A stretch of DNA of 64,000 bases from Hippophae tibetana (Eukaryota; Streptophyta; Magnoliopsida; Rosales; Elaeagnaceae), in contig CM072803.1 in assembly GCA_037013495.1 (NCBI GenBank), forward strand, positions 48,683,627-48,747,626, given 5' to 3'. The translations under genes and the position numbers were made by a program. The notes under the pieces are model-generated. The model was not told where the DNA came from. It did not search any database and was given only the letters and a program-made list of their open reading frames with translations. Shown one piece after another: positions 38,594 to 51,286 of this stretch (positions are counted from its first letter, which is position 1; every line of letters begins with the position of its first letter).

Positions 38594-40239
38594 ATGGACG
38601 AGGATAATATTTTCCATCATATTTCTCTACTTTTTACTCTTAGAATAGGTTTGGAACGAACATTCTTACGGAGAAACGGGATAACCAATGTCAAATTAAT
38701 TACGATGCCATCCAACAAATCCAGAATAACTTATAAATAAGTTAAAAATCTTAATGTCAAAAAGGAGTTGAAAATGAGAATTGTTTATTTGTTATTTAGA
38801 ATAATGAACAAAATTTGAAATTTTAATAGTTCTAGATCTTAAGAGATAGTAAATTTCAATTAAATACATCATAAATAAAAGGAAATAAAACGTGTAGTAT
38901 TTATTCCACCAACTTTCTTTTTTAAAATAGACATGAGAAAATGATTATGTTTTATTTCTCCCTTATTTATTTTTCCCCATGATCTATGATTTTTTTCACC
39001 TTTGTAAGTCTTAATACCCAGCACTCGCAAATTCATGCAAATTTTATTACCTCCCTTCCAAATGGAAAATGTGATGGGAAATGGTTGTTTTAGACATCAT
39101 TTGTAAACTTTTTGTTACATAGCTAGCAAAAATTGCAATTATGGACGAGGATAATATTTTCCATCATATTTCTCTACTTTTTACTCTTAGAATGGGTTTG
39201 GCACCCACATTCTTAGGTAGAAAAGGGATAACCAAAGTCAAATTAATTGCGATGCCATCCAACAAAACCAGAATAACTTATAAATAAGTTAAAAATATTA
39301 ATCTCAAAAAGCTCTTGAAAATGAGAATTGTTTATTTGTTATTTAGAATAATGAACAAAATTTGAAATTTTAATAGTTTTGCATCTTGAGACATAGTAAA
39401 TTTCAATTAAATATATCATAAATAAAAGGAAATAAAACGTGAAGTATTTATTCCGCCAACTTTCTTTTTTAAAATAGACATGAGAAAATGATTATGTTTT
39501 ATTTCTCCCTTATTTATTTTTCTAAATGATCTATGATTATTTTTTTACCTTTGTAAGTCTTAATACCCAGCACACGCAAATTCATGCAAATTTTATTACC
39601 TCCCTTCCAATTGAAAATGTGATGGGAAATGGTTGTTCTAGACATCATTTGTAAACATTTTGTTACATAGCTAGCAAAAATTGCAATTATGGACGAGGAT
39701 AATATTTTCCATCATATTTCTCTACTTTTTACTCTTAGAATGGGTTTGGAACCAACATTCATAGGTAGAAAAGGGATAACCAAAGTCAAATTAATTACGA
39801 TGCCATCCAACAAAATCAGAATAACTTATAAATAAGTTAAAAATATTAATGTCAAAAAGGAGTTGAAAATGAGAATTGTTTATTTGTTATTTAGAATAAT
39901 GAACAAAATTTGAAATTTTAATAGTTCTGCATCTTAAGACATAGTAAATTTCAATTAAATATATCATAAATAAAAGGAAATAAAACGTGTAGTATTTATT
40001 CCTCCAACTTTCTTTTTTAAAAAAGACATGAGAAAATGATTATGTTTTATTTCTCCCTTATTTATTTTTCCCCATGATCTATGATTATTTTTTTTTACCT
40101 TTGTAAGTCTTAATACCCAGCACTCGCAAATTCATTTAAATTTTATTACCTCCCTTCCAAATGGAAAATGTGATGGGAAATGGTTGTTTTAGACATCATT
40201 TGTAAACTTTTTGTTACATAGCTAGCAAAAATTGCAATT
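38594..40239 (+). repeat. P-Q-R three-monomer cassette, copy 2
   Basis: Monomer starts: 38594 (P), 39141 (Q), 39689 (R), 12104 bases after copy 1 at 26490. Shared marks include cttacggag, ctagatcttaagagatag, ggcacccac, gtgaagta, agcacacgc and gttctagac. Differences include caacaaatcc against caagaaatcc in P, and ttaagaataatg, gcagcttggg and tgaaaatatg, which are private to copy 1. R here has cattcatagg and aaaatcagaa in its first half, so it is partly recombinant. Confidence 0.9.
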
Positions 40240-40787
40240 ATGGACGAGGATAATATTTTCCATCATATTTCTCAACTTTTTACTATTAGAATGGGTTTGG
40301 AACCAACATTCTTAGGAAGAAAAGGGATAACCAAAGTCAAATTAATTGCGATGCCATCCAACAAAACCAGATTAACTTATAAATAAGTTAAAAATATTAA
40401 TGTAAAAAAGGATTTGAAAATGAGAATTGTTTATTTGTTATTTAGAATAATGAACAAAATTTGAAATTTTAATTGTTTTGTATCTTAAGACATAGTAAAT
40501 ATCAATTAAATATATCATAAATAAAAGGAAATAAAACGTGTAGTATTTATTCCGCCAACTTTCTTTTTTAAAATAGACATGAGAAAATGATTATGTTTTA
40601 TTTCTCCCTTATTTATTTTTCTCCATGATCTATGATTATTTTTTTACCTTTGTAAGTCTTAATACCCAGCACTCGCAAATTCATGCAAATTTTATTACCT
40701 CCCTTCCAATGGAAAATGTGATGGAAAATGGTTGATTTAGACATCATTTGTAAACTTTTTGTTACATAGCTAGCAAAAATTGCAATT
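40240..40787 (+). repeat. T monomer linking P-Q-R to the 2781-bp repeats
   Basis: A single T (ctcaactttttactatta, aaaaaaggatttg, ttgttttgtatct, aaatatcaat). It matches T at 28687 rather than T at 34182, because both share ggatttg and lack the ttgccatcat start. In copy 1 of this neighbourhood an X-like monomer (28137) stands between R and T; here it is absent. Confidence 0.88.
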
Positions 40788-43568
40788 ATGGACGAGGATA
40801 ATATTTTCCATCATATTTCTCTACTTTTTACTCTTAGAATAGGTTTGGAACGAACATTCTTAGGGAGAAAAGGGATAACCAAAGTCAAATTAATTACGAT
40901 GCCATCCAACAAAATCAGAATAACTTATAAATAAGTTAAAAATATTAATGTCAAAAAGGAGTTGAAAATGAGAATTGTTTATTTGTTATTTAGAATAATG
41001 AACAAAATTTGAAATTTTAATAGTTCTGCATCTTAAGACATAGTAAATTTCAATTAAATATATCATAAATAAAAGGAAATAAAACGTATAGTATTTATTC
41101 CGCCAACTTTCTTTTTTAAAATAGACATGAGAAAATGATTATGTTCTATTTCTCCCTTATTTATTTTTATCCATGATCTATGATTATTTTTTTACCTTTT
41201 GAAGTCTTAATACCCAGCACTCGCAAATTCATGCAAATTTTATTACCTCCCTTCCGAATGGAAAATGTGATGGGAAATGGTTGTTTTAGACATCATTTGT
41301 AAACTTTTTGTTACATAGCTAGCAAAAATTGCATTTATGGACGAGGATAATATTTTCCATCATATTTCTCTACTTTTTACTCTTAGAATGGGTTTGGAAC
41401 GAACATTCTTAGGGAGAAAAGGGATAACCACAGTCAAATTAATTACGATGCCATCCAACAAAACCAGAATAACTTATAAATAAGTTAAAAATATTAATGT
41501 CAAAAAGGAGTTGAAAATGAGAATTGTTTATTTGTTATTTAGAATAATGAACAAAATTTGAAATTTTAATACTTCTGCATCTTAAGACATAGTAAATTTC
41601 AATTAAATATATCATAAATAAAAGGAAATAAAACGTGTAGTATTTATTCCACCAACTTTCTTTTTTAAAATAGACATGAGAAAATGATTATGTTTTATTT
41701 CTCCCTTATTTATTTTTCCCCATGATATATGATTATTTTTTTTACCTTTGTAAGTCTTATTACCCAGCACTCGCAAATTCATGCAAATTTTATTACCGCC
41801 CTCCCAAATGGAAAATGTGATGGGAAATGGTTGTTTTAGACATCATTTGTAATCTTTTTGTTACATAGCTAGCAAAAATTGCAATTATGGACGAGGATAA
41901 TATTTTCCATCATATTTCTCTACTTTTTACTCTTACATTGCGTTTGGAACCAACATTCTTAGGGAGAAAAGGGACAACCAAAGTCAAATTAATTGCGATG
42001 CCATCCAACAAAACCAGAATAACTTATAAATAAGTTAAAAATATTAATGTCAAAAAGGAGTTGAAAATTAGAATTGTTTATTTGTTATTTAGAATAATGA
42101 ACAAAATTTCAAATTTTAATAGTTTTGCATCTTAAGACATAGTAAATTTCAATTAAATATATCATAAATAAAAGGAAATAAAACGTGTAGTATTTATTCC
42201 GCCAACTTTCTTTTTTAAAATAGACATGCGAAAATGATTATGTTTTATTTCTCCCTTATTTATTTGTCCCTTATTTATTTTTCCCCATGATCTATGATTA
42301 TTATTTTTCTACCTTTGTAAGTCTTAATACCCAGCACTCGCAAATTCATGCAAATTTTATTACCTCCCTTCCAAATGGAAAATGTGATGGGAAATGGTTG
42401 TTTTAGACATCATTTGTAAACTTTTTGTTACATAGCTAGCAAAAATTGCAATTATGGACGAGGATAATATTTTCCATCATATTTCTCAACTTTTTACTCT
42501 TAGAATGGGTTTGGAACCAACATTCTTAGGTAGAAAAGGGATAACCAAAGTCAAATTAATTGCGATGCCATCCAACAAAACCAGAATAACTTATAAATAA
42601 GTTAAAAATATTAATCTCAAAAAGGAGTTGAAAATGAGAATTGTTTATTTGTTATTTAGAATAATGAACAAAATTTGAAATTTTAATAGTTTTGCATCTT
42701 AAGACATAGTAAATTTCAATTAAATATATCATAAATAAAAGGAAATAAAACGTGTAGTATTTATTCCGCCGACTTTCTTTTTTAAAATAGACATGAGAAA
42801 ATGATTATGTTTTATTTCTCCCTTATTTATTTGTCCCTTATTTATTTTTCCCCATGATCTATGATTATTATTTTTCTACCTTTGTAAGTCTTAATACCCA
42901 GCACTCGCAAATTCATGCAAATTTTATTACCTCCCTTCCAAATGGAAAATGTGATGGGAAATGGTTGTTTTAGACATCATTTGTAAACTTTTTGTTACAT
43001 AGCTAGCAAAAATTGCAATTATGGACGAGGATAATATTTTCCATCATATTTCTCTACTTTTTGCTCTTAAAATGGGTTTGGCACCAACATTCTTAGGTAG
43101 AAAAGGGATAACCAAAGTCAAATTAATTGCGATGCCATCCAACAAAACCAGAATAACTTATAAATAAGTTAAAAATATTAATCTCAAAAAGCTCTTGAAA
43201 ATGAGAATTGTTTATTTGTTATTTAGAATAATGAACAAAATTTGAAATTTTAATAGTTTTGCATCTTGAGACATAGTAAATTTCAATTAAATATATCATA
43301 AATAAAAGGAAATAAAACGTGTAGTATTTATTCCGCCAACTTTCTTCTCTAAAATAGACATGAGAAAATGATTATGTTTTATTTCTCCCTTATTTATTTT
43401 TCTCCATGATCTATGATTATTTTTTTACCTTTGTAAGTCTTAATACCCAGCACTCGCAAATTCATGCAAATTTTATTACCTCCCTTCCAATGGAAAATGT
43501 GATGGAAAATGGTTGTTTTAGACATCATTTGTAAACTTTTTGTTACATAGCTAGCAAAAATTGCAATT
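40788..43568 (+). repeat. 2781-bp five-monomer repeat U-J-K/B-B'-I, copy 1
   Basis: Monomer starts: 40788 (U), 41337 (J), 41887 (K head with a B-like tail), 42454 (B-like), 43021 (I). K/B has acattgcg, gggacaacc, gaaaattag, tttcaaatttt and gacatgcg. Both middle monomers carry the 15-base duplication and are 567 bases. I has tttttgctct, ggcaccaac, aaaagctcttg and cttctctaaa, the same variant as at 3878 and 6086 in the left domain. This unit therefore joins right-domain U-J-K to left-type B and I. Confidence 0.92.
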
Positions 43569-46349
43569 ATGGACGAGGATATTATTTTCCATCATATTTC
43601 TCTACTTTTTACTCTTAGAATAGGTTTGGAACGAACATTCTTAGGGAGAAAAGGGATAACCAAAGTCAAATTAATTACGATGCCATCCAACAAAATCAGA
43701 ATAACTTATAAATAAGTTAAAAATATTAATGTCAAAAAGGAGTTGAAAATGAGAATTGTTTATTTGTTATTTAGAATAATGAACAAAATTTGAAATTTTA
43801 ATAGTTCTGCATCTTAAGACATAGTAAATTTCAATTAAATATATCATAAATAAAAGGAAATAAAACGTATAGTATTTATTCCGCCAACTTTCTTTTTTAA
43901 AATAGACATGAGAAAATGATTATGTTCTATTTCTCCCTTATTTATTTTTATCCATGATCTATGATTATTTTTTTACCTTTTGAAGTCTTAATACCCAGCA
44001 CTCGCAAATTCATGCAAATTTTATTACCTCCCTTCCGAATGGAAAATGTGATGGGAAATGGTTGTTTTAGACATCATTTGTAAACTTTTTGTTACATAGC
44101 TAGCAAAAATTGCATTTATGGACGAGGATAATATTTTCCATCATATTTCTCTACTTTTTACTCTTAGAATGGGTTTGGAACGAACATTCTTAGGGAGAAA
44201 AGGGATAACCACAGTCAAATTAATTACGATGTCATCCAACAAAACCAGAATAACTTATAAATAAGTTAAAAATATTAATGTCAAAAAGGAGTTGAAAATG
44301 AGAATTGTTTATTTGTTATTTAGAATAATGAACAAAATTTGAAATTTTAATACTTCTGCATCTTAAGACATAGTAAATTTCAATTAAATATATCATAAAT
44401 AAAAGGAAATAAAACGTGTAGTATTTATTCCACCAACTTTCTTTTTTAAAATAGACATGAGAAAATGATTATGTTTTATTTCTCCCTTATTTATTTTTCC
44501 CCATGATATATGATTATTTTTTTTACCTTTGTAAGTCTTATTACCCAGCACTCGCAAATTCATGCAAATTTTATTACCGCCCTCCCAAATGGAAAATGTG
44601 ATGGGAAATGGTTGTTTTAGACATCATTTGTAATCTTTTTGTTACATAGCTAGCAAAAATTGCAATTATGGACGAGGATAATATTTTCCATCATATTTCT
44701 CTACTTTTTACTCTTACATTGCGTTTGGAACCAACATTCTTAGGGAGAAAAGGGACAACCAAAGTCAAATTAATTGCGATGCCATCCAACAAAACCAGAA
44801 TAACTTATAAATAAGTTAAAAATATTAATGTCAAAAAGGAGTTGAAAATTAGAATTGTTTATTTGTTATTTAGAATAATGAACAAAATTTCAAATTTTAA
44901 TAGTTTTGCATCTTAAGACATAGTAAATTTCAATTAAATATATCATAAATAAAAGGAAATAAAACGTGTAGTATTTATTCCGCCAACTTTCTTTTTTAAA
45001 ATAGACATGCGAAAATGATTATGTTTTATTTCTCCCTTATTTATTTGTCCCTTATTTATTTTTCCCCATGATCTATGATTATTATTTTTCTACCTTTGTA
45101 AGTCTTAATACCCAGCACTCGCAAATTCATGCAAATTTTATTACCTCCCTTCCAAATGGAAAATGTGATGGGAAATGGTTGTTTTAGACATCATTTGTAA
45201 ACTTTTTGTTACATAGCTAGCAAAAATTGCAATTATGGACGAGGATAATATTTTCCATCATATTTCTCAACTTTTTACTCTTAGAATGGGTTTGGAACCA
45301 ACATTCTTAGGTAGAAAAGGGATAACCAAAGTCAAATTAATTGCGATGCCATCCAACAAAACCAGAATAACTTATAAATAAGTTAAAAATATTAATCTCA
45401 AAAAGGAGTTGAAAATGAGAATTGTTTATTTGTTATTTAGAATAATGAACAAAATTTGAAATTTTAATAGTTTTGCATCTTAAGACATAGTAAATTTCAA
45501 TTAAATATATCATAAATAAAAGGAAATAAAACGTGTAGTATTTATTCCGCCGACTTTCTTTTTTAAAATAGACATGAGAAAATGATTATGTTTTATTTCT
45601 CCCTTATTTATTTGTCCCTTATTTATTTTTCCCCATGATCTATGATTATTATTTTTCTACCTTTGTAAGTCTTAATACCCAGCACTCGCAAATTCATGCA
45701 AATTTTATTACCTCCCTTCCAAATGGAAAATGTGATGGGAAATGGTTGTTTTAGACATCATTTGTAAACTTTTTGTTACATAGCTAGCAAAAATTGCAAT
45801 TATGGACGAGGATAATATTTTCCATCATATTTCTCTACTTTTTGCTCTTAAAATGGGTTTGGCACCAACATTCTTAGGTAGAAAAGGGATAACCAAAGTC
45901 AAATTAATTGCGATGCCATCCAACAAAACCAGAATAACTTATAAATAAGTTAAAAATATTAATCTCAAAAAGCTCTTGAAAATGAGAATTGTTTATTTGT
46001 TATTTAGAATAATGAACAAAATTTGAAATTTTAATAGTTTTGCATCTTGAGACATAGTAAATTTCAATTAAATATATCATAAATAAAAGGAAATAAAACG
46101 TGTAGTATTTATTCCGCCAACTTTCTTCTCTAAAATAGACATGAGAAAATGATTATGTTTTATTTCTCCCTTATTTATTTTTCTCCATGATCTATGATTA
46201 TTTTTTTACCTTTGTAAGTCTTAATACCCAGCACTCGCAAATTCATGCAAATTTTATTACCTCCCTTCCAATGGAAAATGTGATGGAAAATGGTTGTTTT
46301 AGACATCATTTGTAAACTTTTTGTTACATAGCTAGCAAAAATTGCAATT
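43569..46349 (+). repeat. 2781-bp five-monomer repeat U-J-K/B-B'-I, copy 2
   Basis: Monomer starts: 43569, 44118, 44668, 45235, 45802, each exactly 2781 bases after its partner. Shared marks include aaaatcagaa, gaaaattag, gacatgcg, both 15-base duplications and cttctctaaa. Differences include ggatattatt at the start of this copy (ggataatatt in copy 1) and gatgtcatcc in its J. The ggatattatt mark continues into the partial third copy, so the third copy derives from this one. Confidence 0.92.
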
Positions 46350-47998
46350 ATGGACGAGGATATTATTTTCCATCATATTTCTCTACTTTTTACTCTTAGA
46401 ATAGGTTTGGAACGAACATTCTTAGGGAGAAAAGGGATAACCAAAGTCAAATTAATTACGATGCCATCCAACAAAATCAGAATAACTTATAAATAAGTTA
46501 AAAATATTAATGTCAAAAAGGAGTTGAAAATGAGAATTGTTTATTTGTTATTTAGAATAATGAACAAAATTTGAAATTTTAATAGTTCTGCATCTTAAGA
46601 CATAGTAAATTTCAATTAAATATATCATAAATAAAAGGAAATAAAACGTATAGTATTTATTCCGCCAACTTTCTTTTTTAAAATAGACATGAGAAAATGA
46701 TTATGTTCTATTTCTCCCTTATTTATTTTTATCCATGATCTATGATTATTTTTTTACCTTTTGAAGTCTTAATACCCAGCACTCGCAAATTCATGCAAAT
46801 TTTATTACCTCCCTTCCGAATGGAAAATGTGATGGGAAATGGTTGTTTTAGACATCATTTGTAAACTTTTTGTTACATAGCTAGCAAAAATTGCATTTAT
46901 GGACGAGGATAATATTTTCCATCATATTTCTCTACTTTTTACTCTTAGAATGGGTTTGGAACGAACATTCTTAGGGAGAAAAGGGATAACCACAGTCAAA
47001 TTAATTACGATGCCATCCAACAAAACCAGAATAACTTATAAATAAGTTAAAAATATTAATGTCAAAAAGGAGTTGAAAATGAGAATTGTTTATTTGTTAT
47101 TTAGAATAATGAACAAAATTTGAAATTTTAATACTTCTGCATCTTAAGACATAGTAAATTTCAATTAAATATATCATAAATAAAAGGAAATAAAACGTGT
47201 AGTATTTATTCCACCAACTTTCTTTTTTAAAATAGACATGAGAAAATGATTATGTTTTATTTCTCCCTTATTTATTTTTCCCCATGATATATGATTATTT
47301 TTTTTACCTTTGTAAGTCTTATTACCCAGCACTCGCAAATTCATGCAAATTTTATTACCGCCCTCCCAAATGGAAAATGTGATGGGAAATGGTTGTTTTA
47401 GACATCATTTGTAATCTTTTTGTTACATAGCTAGCAAAAATTGCAATTATGGACGAGGATAATATTTTCCATCATATTTCTCTACTTTTTACTCTTACAT
47501 TGCGTTTGGAACCAACATTCTTAGGGAGAAAAGGGACAACCAAAGTCAAATTAATTGCGATGCCATCCAACAAAACCAGAATAACTTATAAATAAGTTAA
47601 AAATATTAATGTCAAAAAGGAGTTGAAAATTAGAATTGTTTATTTGTTATTTAGAATAATGAACAAAATTTCAAATTTTAATAGTTTTGCATCTTAAGAC
47701 ATAGTAAATTTCAATTAAATATATCATAAATAAAAGGAAATAAAACGTGTAGTATTTATTCTGCCAACTTTCTTTTTTAAAATAGACATGAGAAAATGAT
47801 TATGTTTTATTTCTCCCTTATATATTTTTCCCCATGATCTATGATTATTTTTTTTACCTTTGTAAGTCTTAATACCCAGCACTCGCAAATTCATGCAAAT
47901 TTTATTACCTCCCTTCCAAATGGAAAATGTGATGGGAAATGGTTGTTTTAGACATCATTTGTAAACTTTTTGTTACATAGCTAGCAAAAATTGCAATT
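46350..47998 (+). repeat. Partial third copy of the 2781-bp repeat: U-J-K
   Basis: Monomer starts: 46350 (U), 46899 (J), 47449 (K). U carries ggatattatt, and K carries acattgcg, gaaaattag and tttcaaatttt like its partners. The match ends in K between about 47700 and 47765: from there the sequence has ttctgcc, gacatgag and ccttatatattt, a normal K tail without the 15-base duplication. The array then returns to the right-domain order (L next). Confidence 0.9.
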
Positions 47999-49095
47999 AT
48001 GGACGAGGATAATATTTTCCATCATATTCTCAACTTTTTACTCTTAGAATGGGTTTGGAACCAACATTCATAGGTAGAAAAGGGATAACCAAAGTCAAAT
48101 TAATTGTGATGCCATCCAACAAAACCAGAATAACTTATACATAAGTTAAAAATATTAATCTCAAAAAGCTCTTGAAAATGAGAATGGTTTATTTGTTATT
48201 TAGAATAATGAACAAAATTTGAAATTTTAATAGTTTTGCATGTTGCGACCTAGTAAATTTCAATTAAATATATCATAAATAAAAGGAAATAAAACGTGTA
48301 GTATTTATTCCGCCAACTTTCTTTTTTAAAATAGACATGAGAAAATGATTATGTTTTATTTCTCCCTTATTTATTTTTCCCTATGATCTATGATTATTTT
48401 TTTTTACCTTTGTAAGTCTTAATTCCCAGCACTCGCAAATTCATTTAAATTTTATTACCTCCCTTCTAAATGGAAAATGTGATTTAAAATGGTTGTTTTA
48501 GACATCATTTGTAAACTTTTTGTTACATAGCTAGCAAAAATTGCAATTATGGACGAGGATAATATTTTCCATCATATTTCTCTACTTTTTACTCTAGGAA
48601 TAGGTTTGGAATGAACATTCTTAGGGAGAAAAGGCATAACCAAAGAAAAATTAATTACGATGCCATCCAACAAAACCAGAATAACTTATAAATAAGTTAA
48701 AAATATTAATTTCAAAAAGGAGTTGAAAATGAGAATTGTTTATTTGTTATTTAGAATAATGAACAAAATTTGAACTTTTGATAGTTTTGCATCTTAAGAC
48801 ATAGTAAATTTCAGTTAAATATATCATAAATAAAAGGAAATAAAACGTGTAGTATTTATTCCGCCAAATTTCTTTTTTAAAATAGACATGAGAAAATGAT
48901 TATGTTTTATTTCTCCCTTATTTATTTTTTCCATGATCTATGATTATTTTTTTACCTTTGTAAGTCATAATTCCTAGCACTCGCAAATTTATGCAAATTT
49001 TATTACCTCCCTTCCAATGGAAAATGTGATGGAAAATGGTTGTTTTAGACATCATTTGTAAACTTTTTGTTACATAGCTAGCAAAAATTGCAATT
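47999..49095 (+). repeat. L and W monomers
   Basis: Monomer starts: 47999 (L) and 48549 (W). L has cttatacataag, cattcatagg, attgtgatg, a private gcatgttgcgacc and the ending attcatttaaatt with gatttaaaatgg. W has tctaggaatagg, caaagaaaaatt, cttttgatag, cctagc and aaatttatgc. These continue the order K-L-W-X of the seven-monomer repeat. Confidence 0.87.
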
Positions 49096-50190
49096 ATGGA
49101 CGAGGATAATATTTTCCATCATATTTCTCTACTTTTTACTCTTAGAATGGGTTTCGAACCAACATTCTTAGGGAGAAAAGGGATAACCAAAGTCAAATTA
49201 ATTGCGATGACATCCCAGAAAACAAGAATAACTTATAAATAAGATAAAAATATTAATGTCAAAAAGGAGTTTTAAATGAGAATTGTTGATTTGTTATTTA
49301 GAATAATGAACAAAATTTGAACTTTTAATAGTTTTGCATCTTAAGACATAGTAAATTTCAATTAAATATATCATAAATAAAAGGAAATAAAACGTGTAGT
49401 ATTTATTCCGCCAAATTTCTTTTTTAAAATAGACATGAGAAAATGATTATGTTTTATTTCTCCCTTATTTATTATTCTCCATGATCTATGATTATTTTTT
49501 TACCTTTGTAAGTCTTAATACCCAGCACTCGCAAATTCATGCAAATTTTATTACCTCCCTTCCAATTGAAAATGTGATGGAAAATGGTTGTTTTAGACAT
49601 CATTTGTAAACGTTTTGATACATAGCTAGCAAAAATTGCAATTATGGACGAGGATAATATTTGCCATCATATTTCTCAACTTTTTACTATTAGAATGGGT
49701 TTGGAACCAACATTCTTAGGAAGAAAAGGGATAACCAAAGTCAAATTAATTGCGATGCCATCCAACAAAACCAGAATAACTTATAAATAAGTTAAAAATA
49801 TTAATGTAAAAAAGGAGTTGAAAATGAGAATTGTTTATTTGTTATTTAGAATAATGAACAAAATTTGAACTTTTGATAGTTTTGCATCTTAAGACATTGT
49901 AAATTTCAGTTAAATATATCATAAATAAAAAAAAATAAAACGTGTAGTATTTATTCCGCCAAATTTCTTTTTTAAAATAGACATGAGAAAATGATTATGT
50001 TTTATTTCTCCCTTATTTATTTTTTCCATGATCTATGATTATTTTTTTACCTTTGTAAGTCATAATACCTAGCACTCGCAAATTTATGCAAATTTTATTA
50101 CCTCCCTTCCAATGGAAAATGTGATGGAAAATGGTTGTTTTAGACATCATTTGTAAACTTTTTGTTACATAGCTAGCAAAAATTGCAATT
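49096..50190 (+). repeat. 1095-bp two-monomer repeat X-T, copy 1 (T/W joint)
   Basis: Monomer starts: 49096 (X) and 49644 (T head, W tail). X has tttcgaacc, catcccagaaaac and ggagttttaaatg. The second monomer starts as T (ttgccatcat, ctcaactttttactatta, ggaagaaaag) but from about 49868 reads as W (cttttgatag, cagttaaat, cctagc, aaatttatgc), with a private aaaaaaaaataaaac. That switch is the joint of a duplication reaching from inside the preceding W into T. Confidence 0.88.
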
Positions 50191-51286
50191 ATGGACGAGG
50201 ATAATATTTTCCATCATATTTCTCTACTTTTTACTCTTAGAATGGGTTTCGAACCAACATTCTTAGGGAGAAAAGGGATAACCAAAGTCAAATTAATTGC
50301 GATGTCATCCCAGAAAACAAGAATAACTTATAAATAAGATAAAAATATTAATGTCAAAAAGGAGTTTTAAATGAGAATTGTTGATTTGTTATTTAGAATA
50401 ATGAACAAAATTTGAACTTTTAATAGTTTTGCATCTTAAGACATAGTAAATTTCAATTAAATATATCATAAATAAAAGGAAATAAAACGTGTAGTATTTA
50501 TTCCGCCAACTTTCTTTTTTAAAATAGACATGAGAAAATGATTATGTTTTATTTCTCCCTTATTTATTATTCTCCATGATCTATGATTATTTTTTTACCT
50601 TTGTAAGTCTTAATACCCAGCACTCGCAAATTCATGCAAATTTTATTACCTCCCTTCCAATTGAAAATGTGATGGAAAATGGTTGTTTTAGACATCATTT
50701 GTAAACGTTTTGATACATAGCTAGCAAAAATTGCAATTATGGACGAGGATAATATTTGCCATCATATTTCTCAACTTTTTACTATTAGAATGGGTTTGGA
50801 ACCAACATTCTTAGGAAGAAAAGGGATAACCAAAGTCAAATTAATTGCGATGCCATCCAACAAAACCAGAATAACTTATAAATAAGTTAAAAATATTAAT
50901 GTAAAAAAGGAGTTGAAAATGAGAATTGTTTATTTGTTATTTAGAATAATGAACAAAATTTGAAATTTTAATTGTTTTGTATCTTAAGACATAGTAAATA
51001 TCAATTAAATATATCATAAATAAAAGGAAATAAAACGTGTAGTATTTATTCCGCCAACTTTCTTTTTTAAAATAGACATGAGAAAATGATTATGTTTTAT
51101 TTCTCCCTTATTTATTTTTCTCCATGATCTATGATTATTTTTTTACCTTTGTAAGTCTTAATACCCAGCACTCGCAAATTCATGCAAATTTTATTACCTC
51201 CCTTCCAATGGAAAATGTGATGGAAAATGGTTGTTTTAGACATCATTTGTAAACTTTTTGTTACATAGCTAGCAAAAATTGCAATT
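50191..51286 (+). repeat. Two-monomer repeat X-T, copy 2
   Basis: Monomer starts: 50191 (X) and 50739 (T), 1095 bases after their partners. X here has gatgtcatcccag (gatgacatcccag in copy 1) and ccaactttc (ccaaatttc in copy 1). T is complete, with ttgttttgtatct and aaatatcaat, and is followed by U as in the standard order. Confidence 0.88.
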
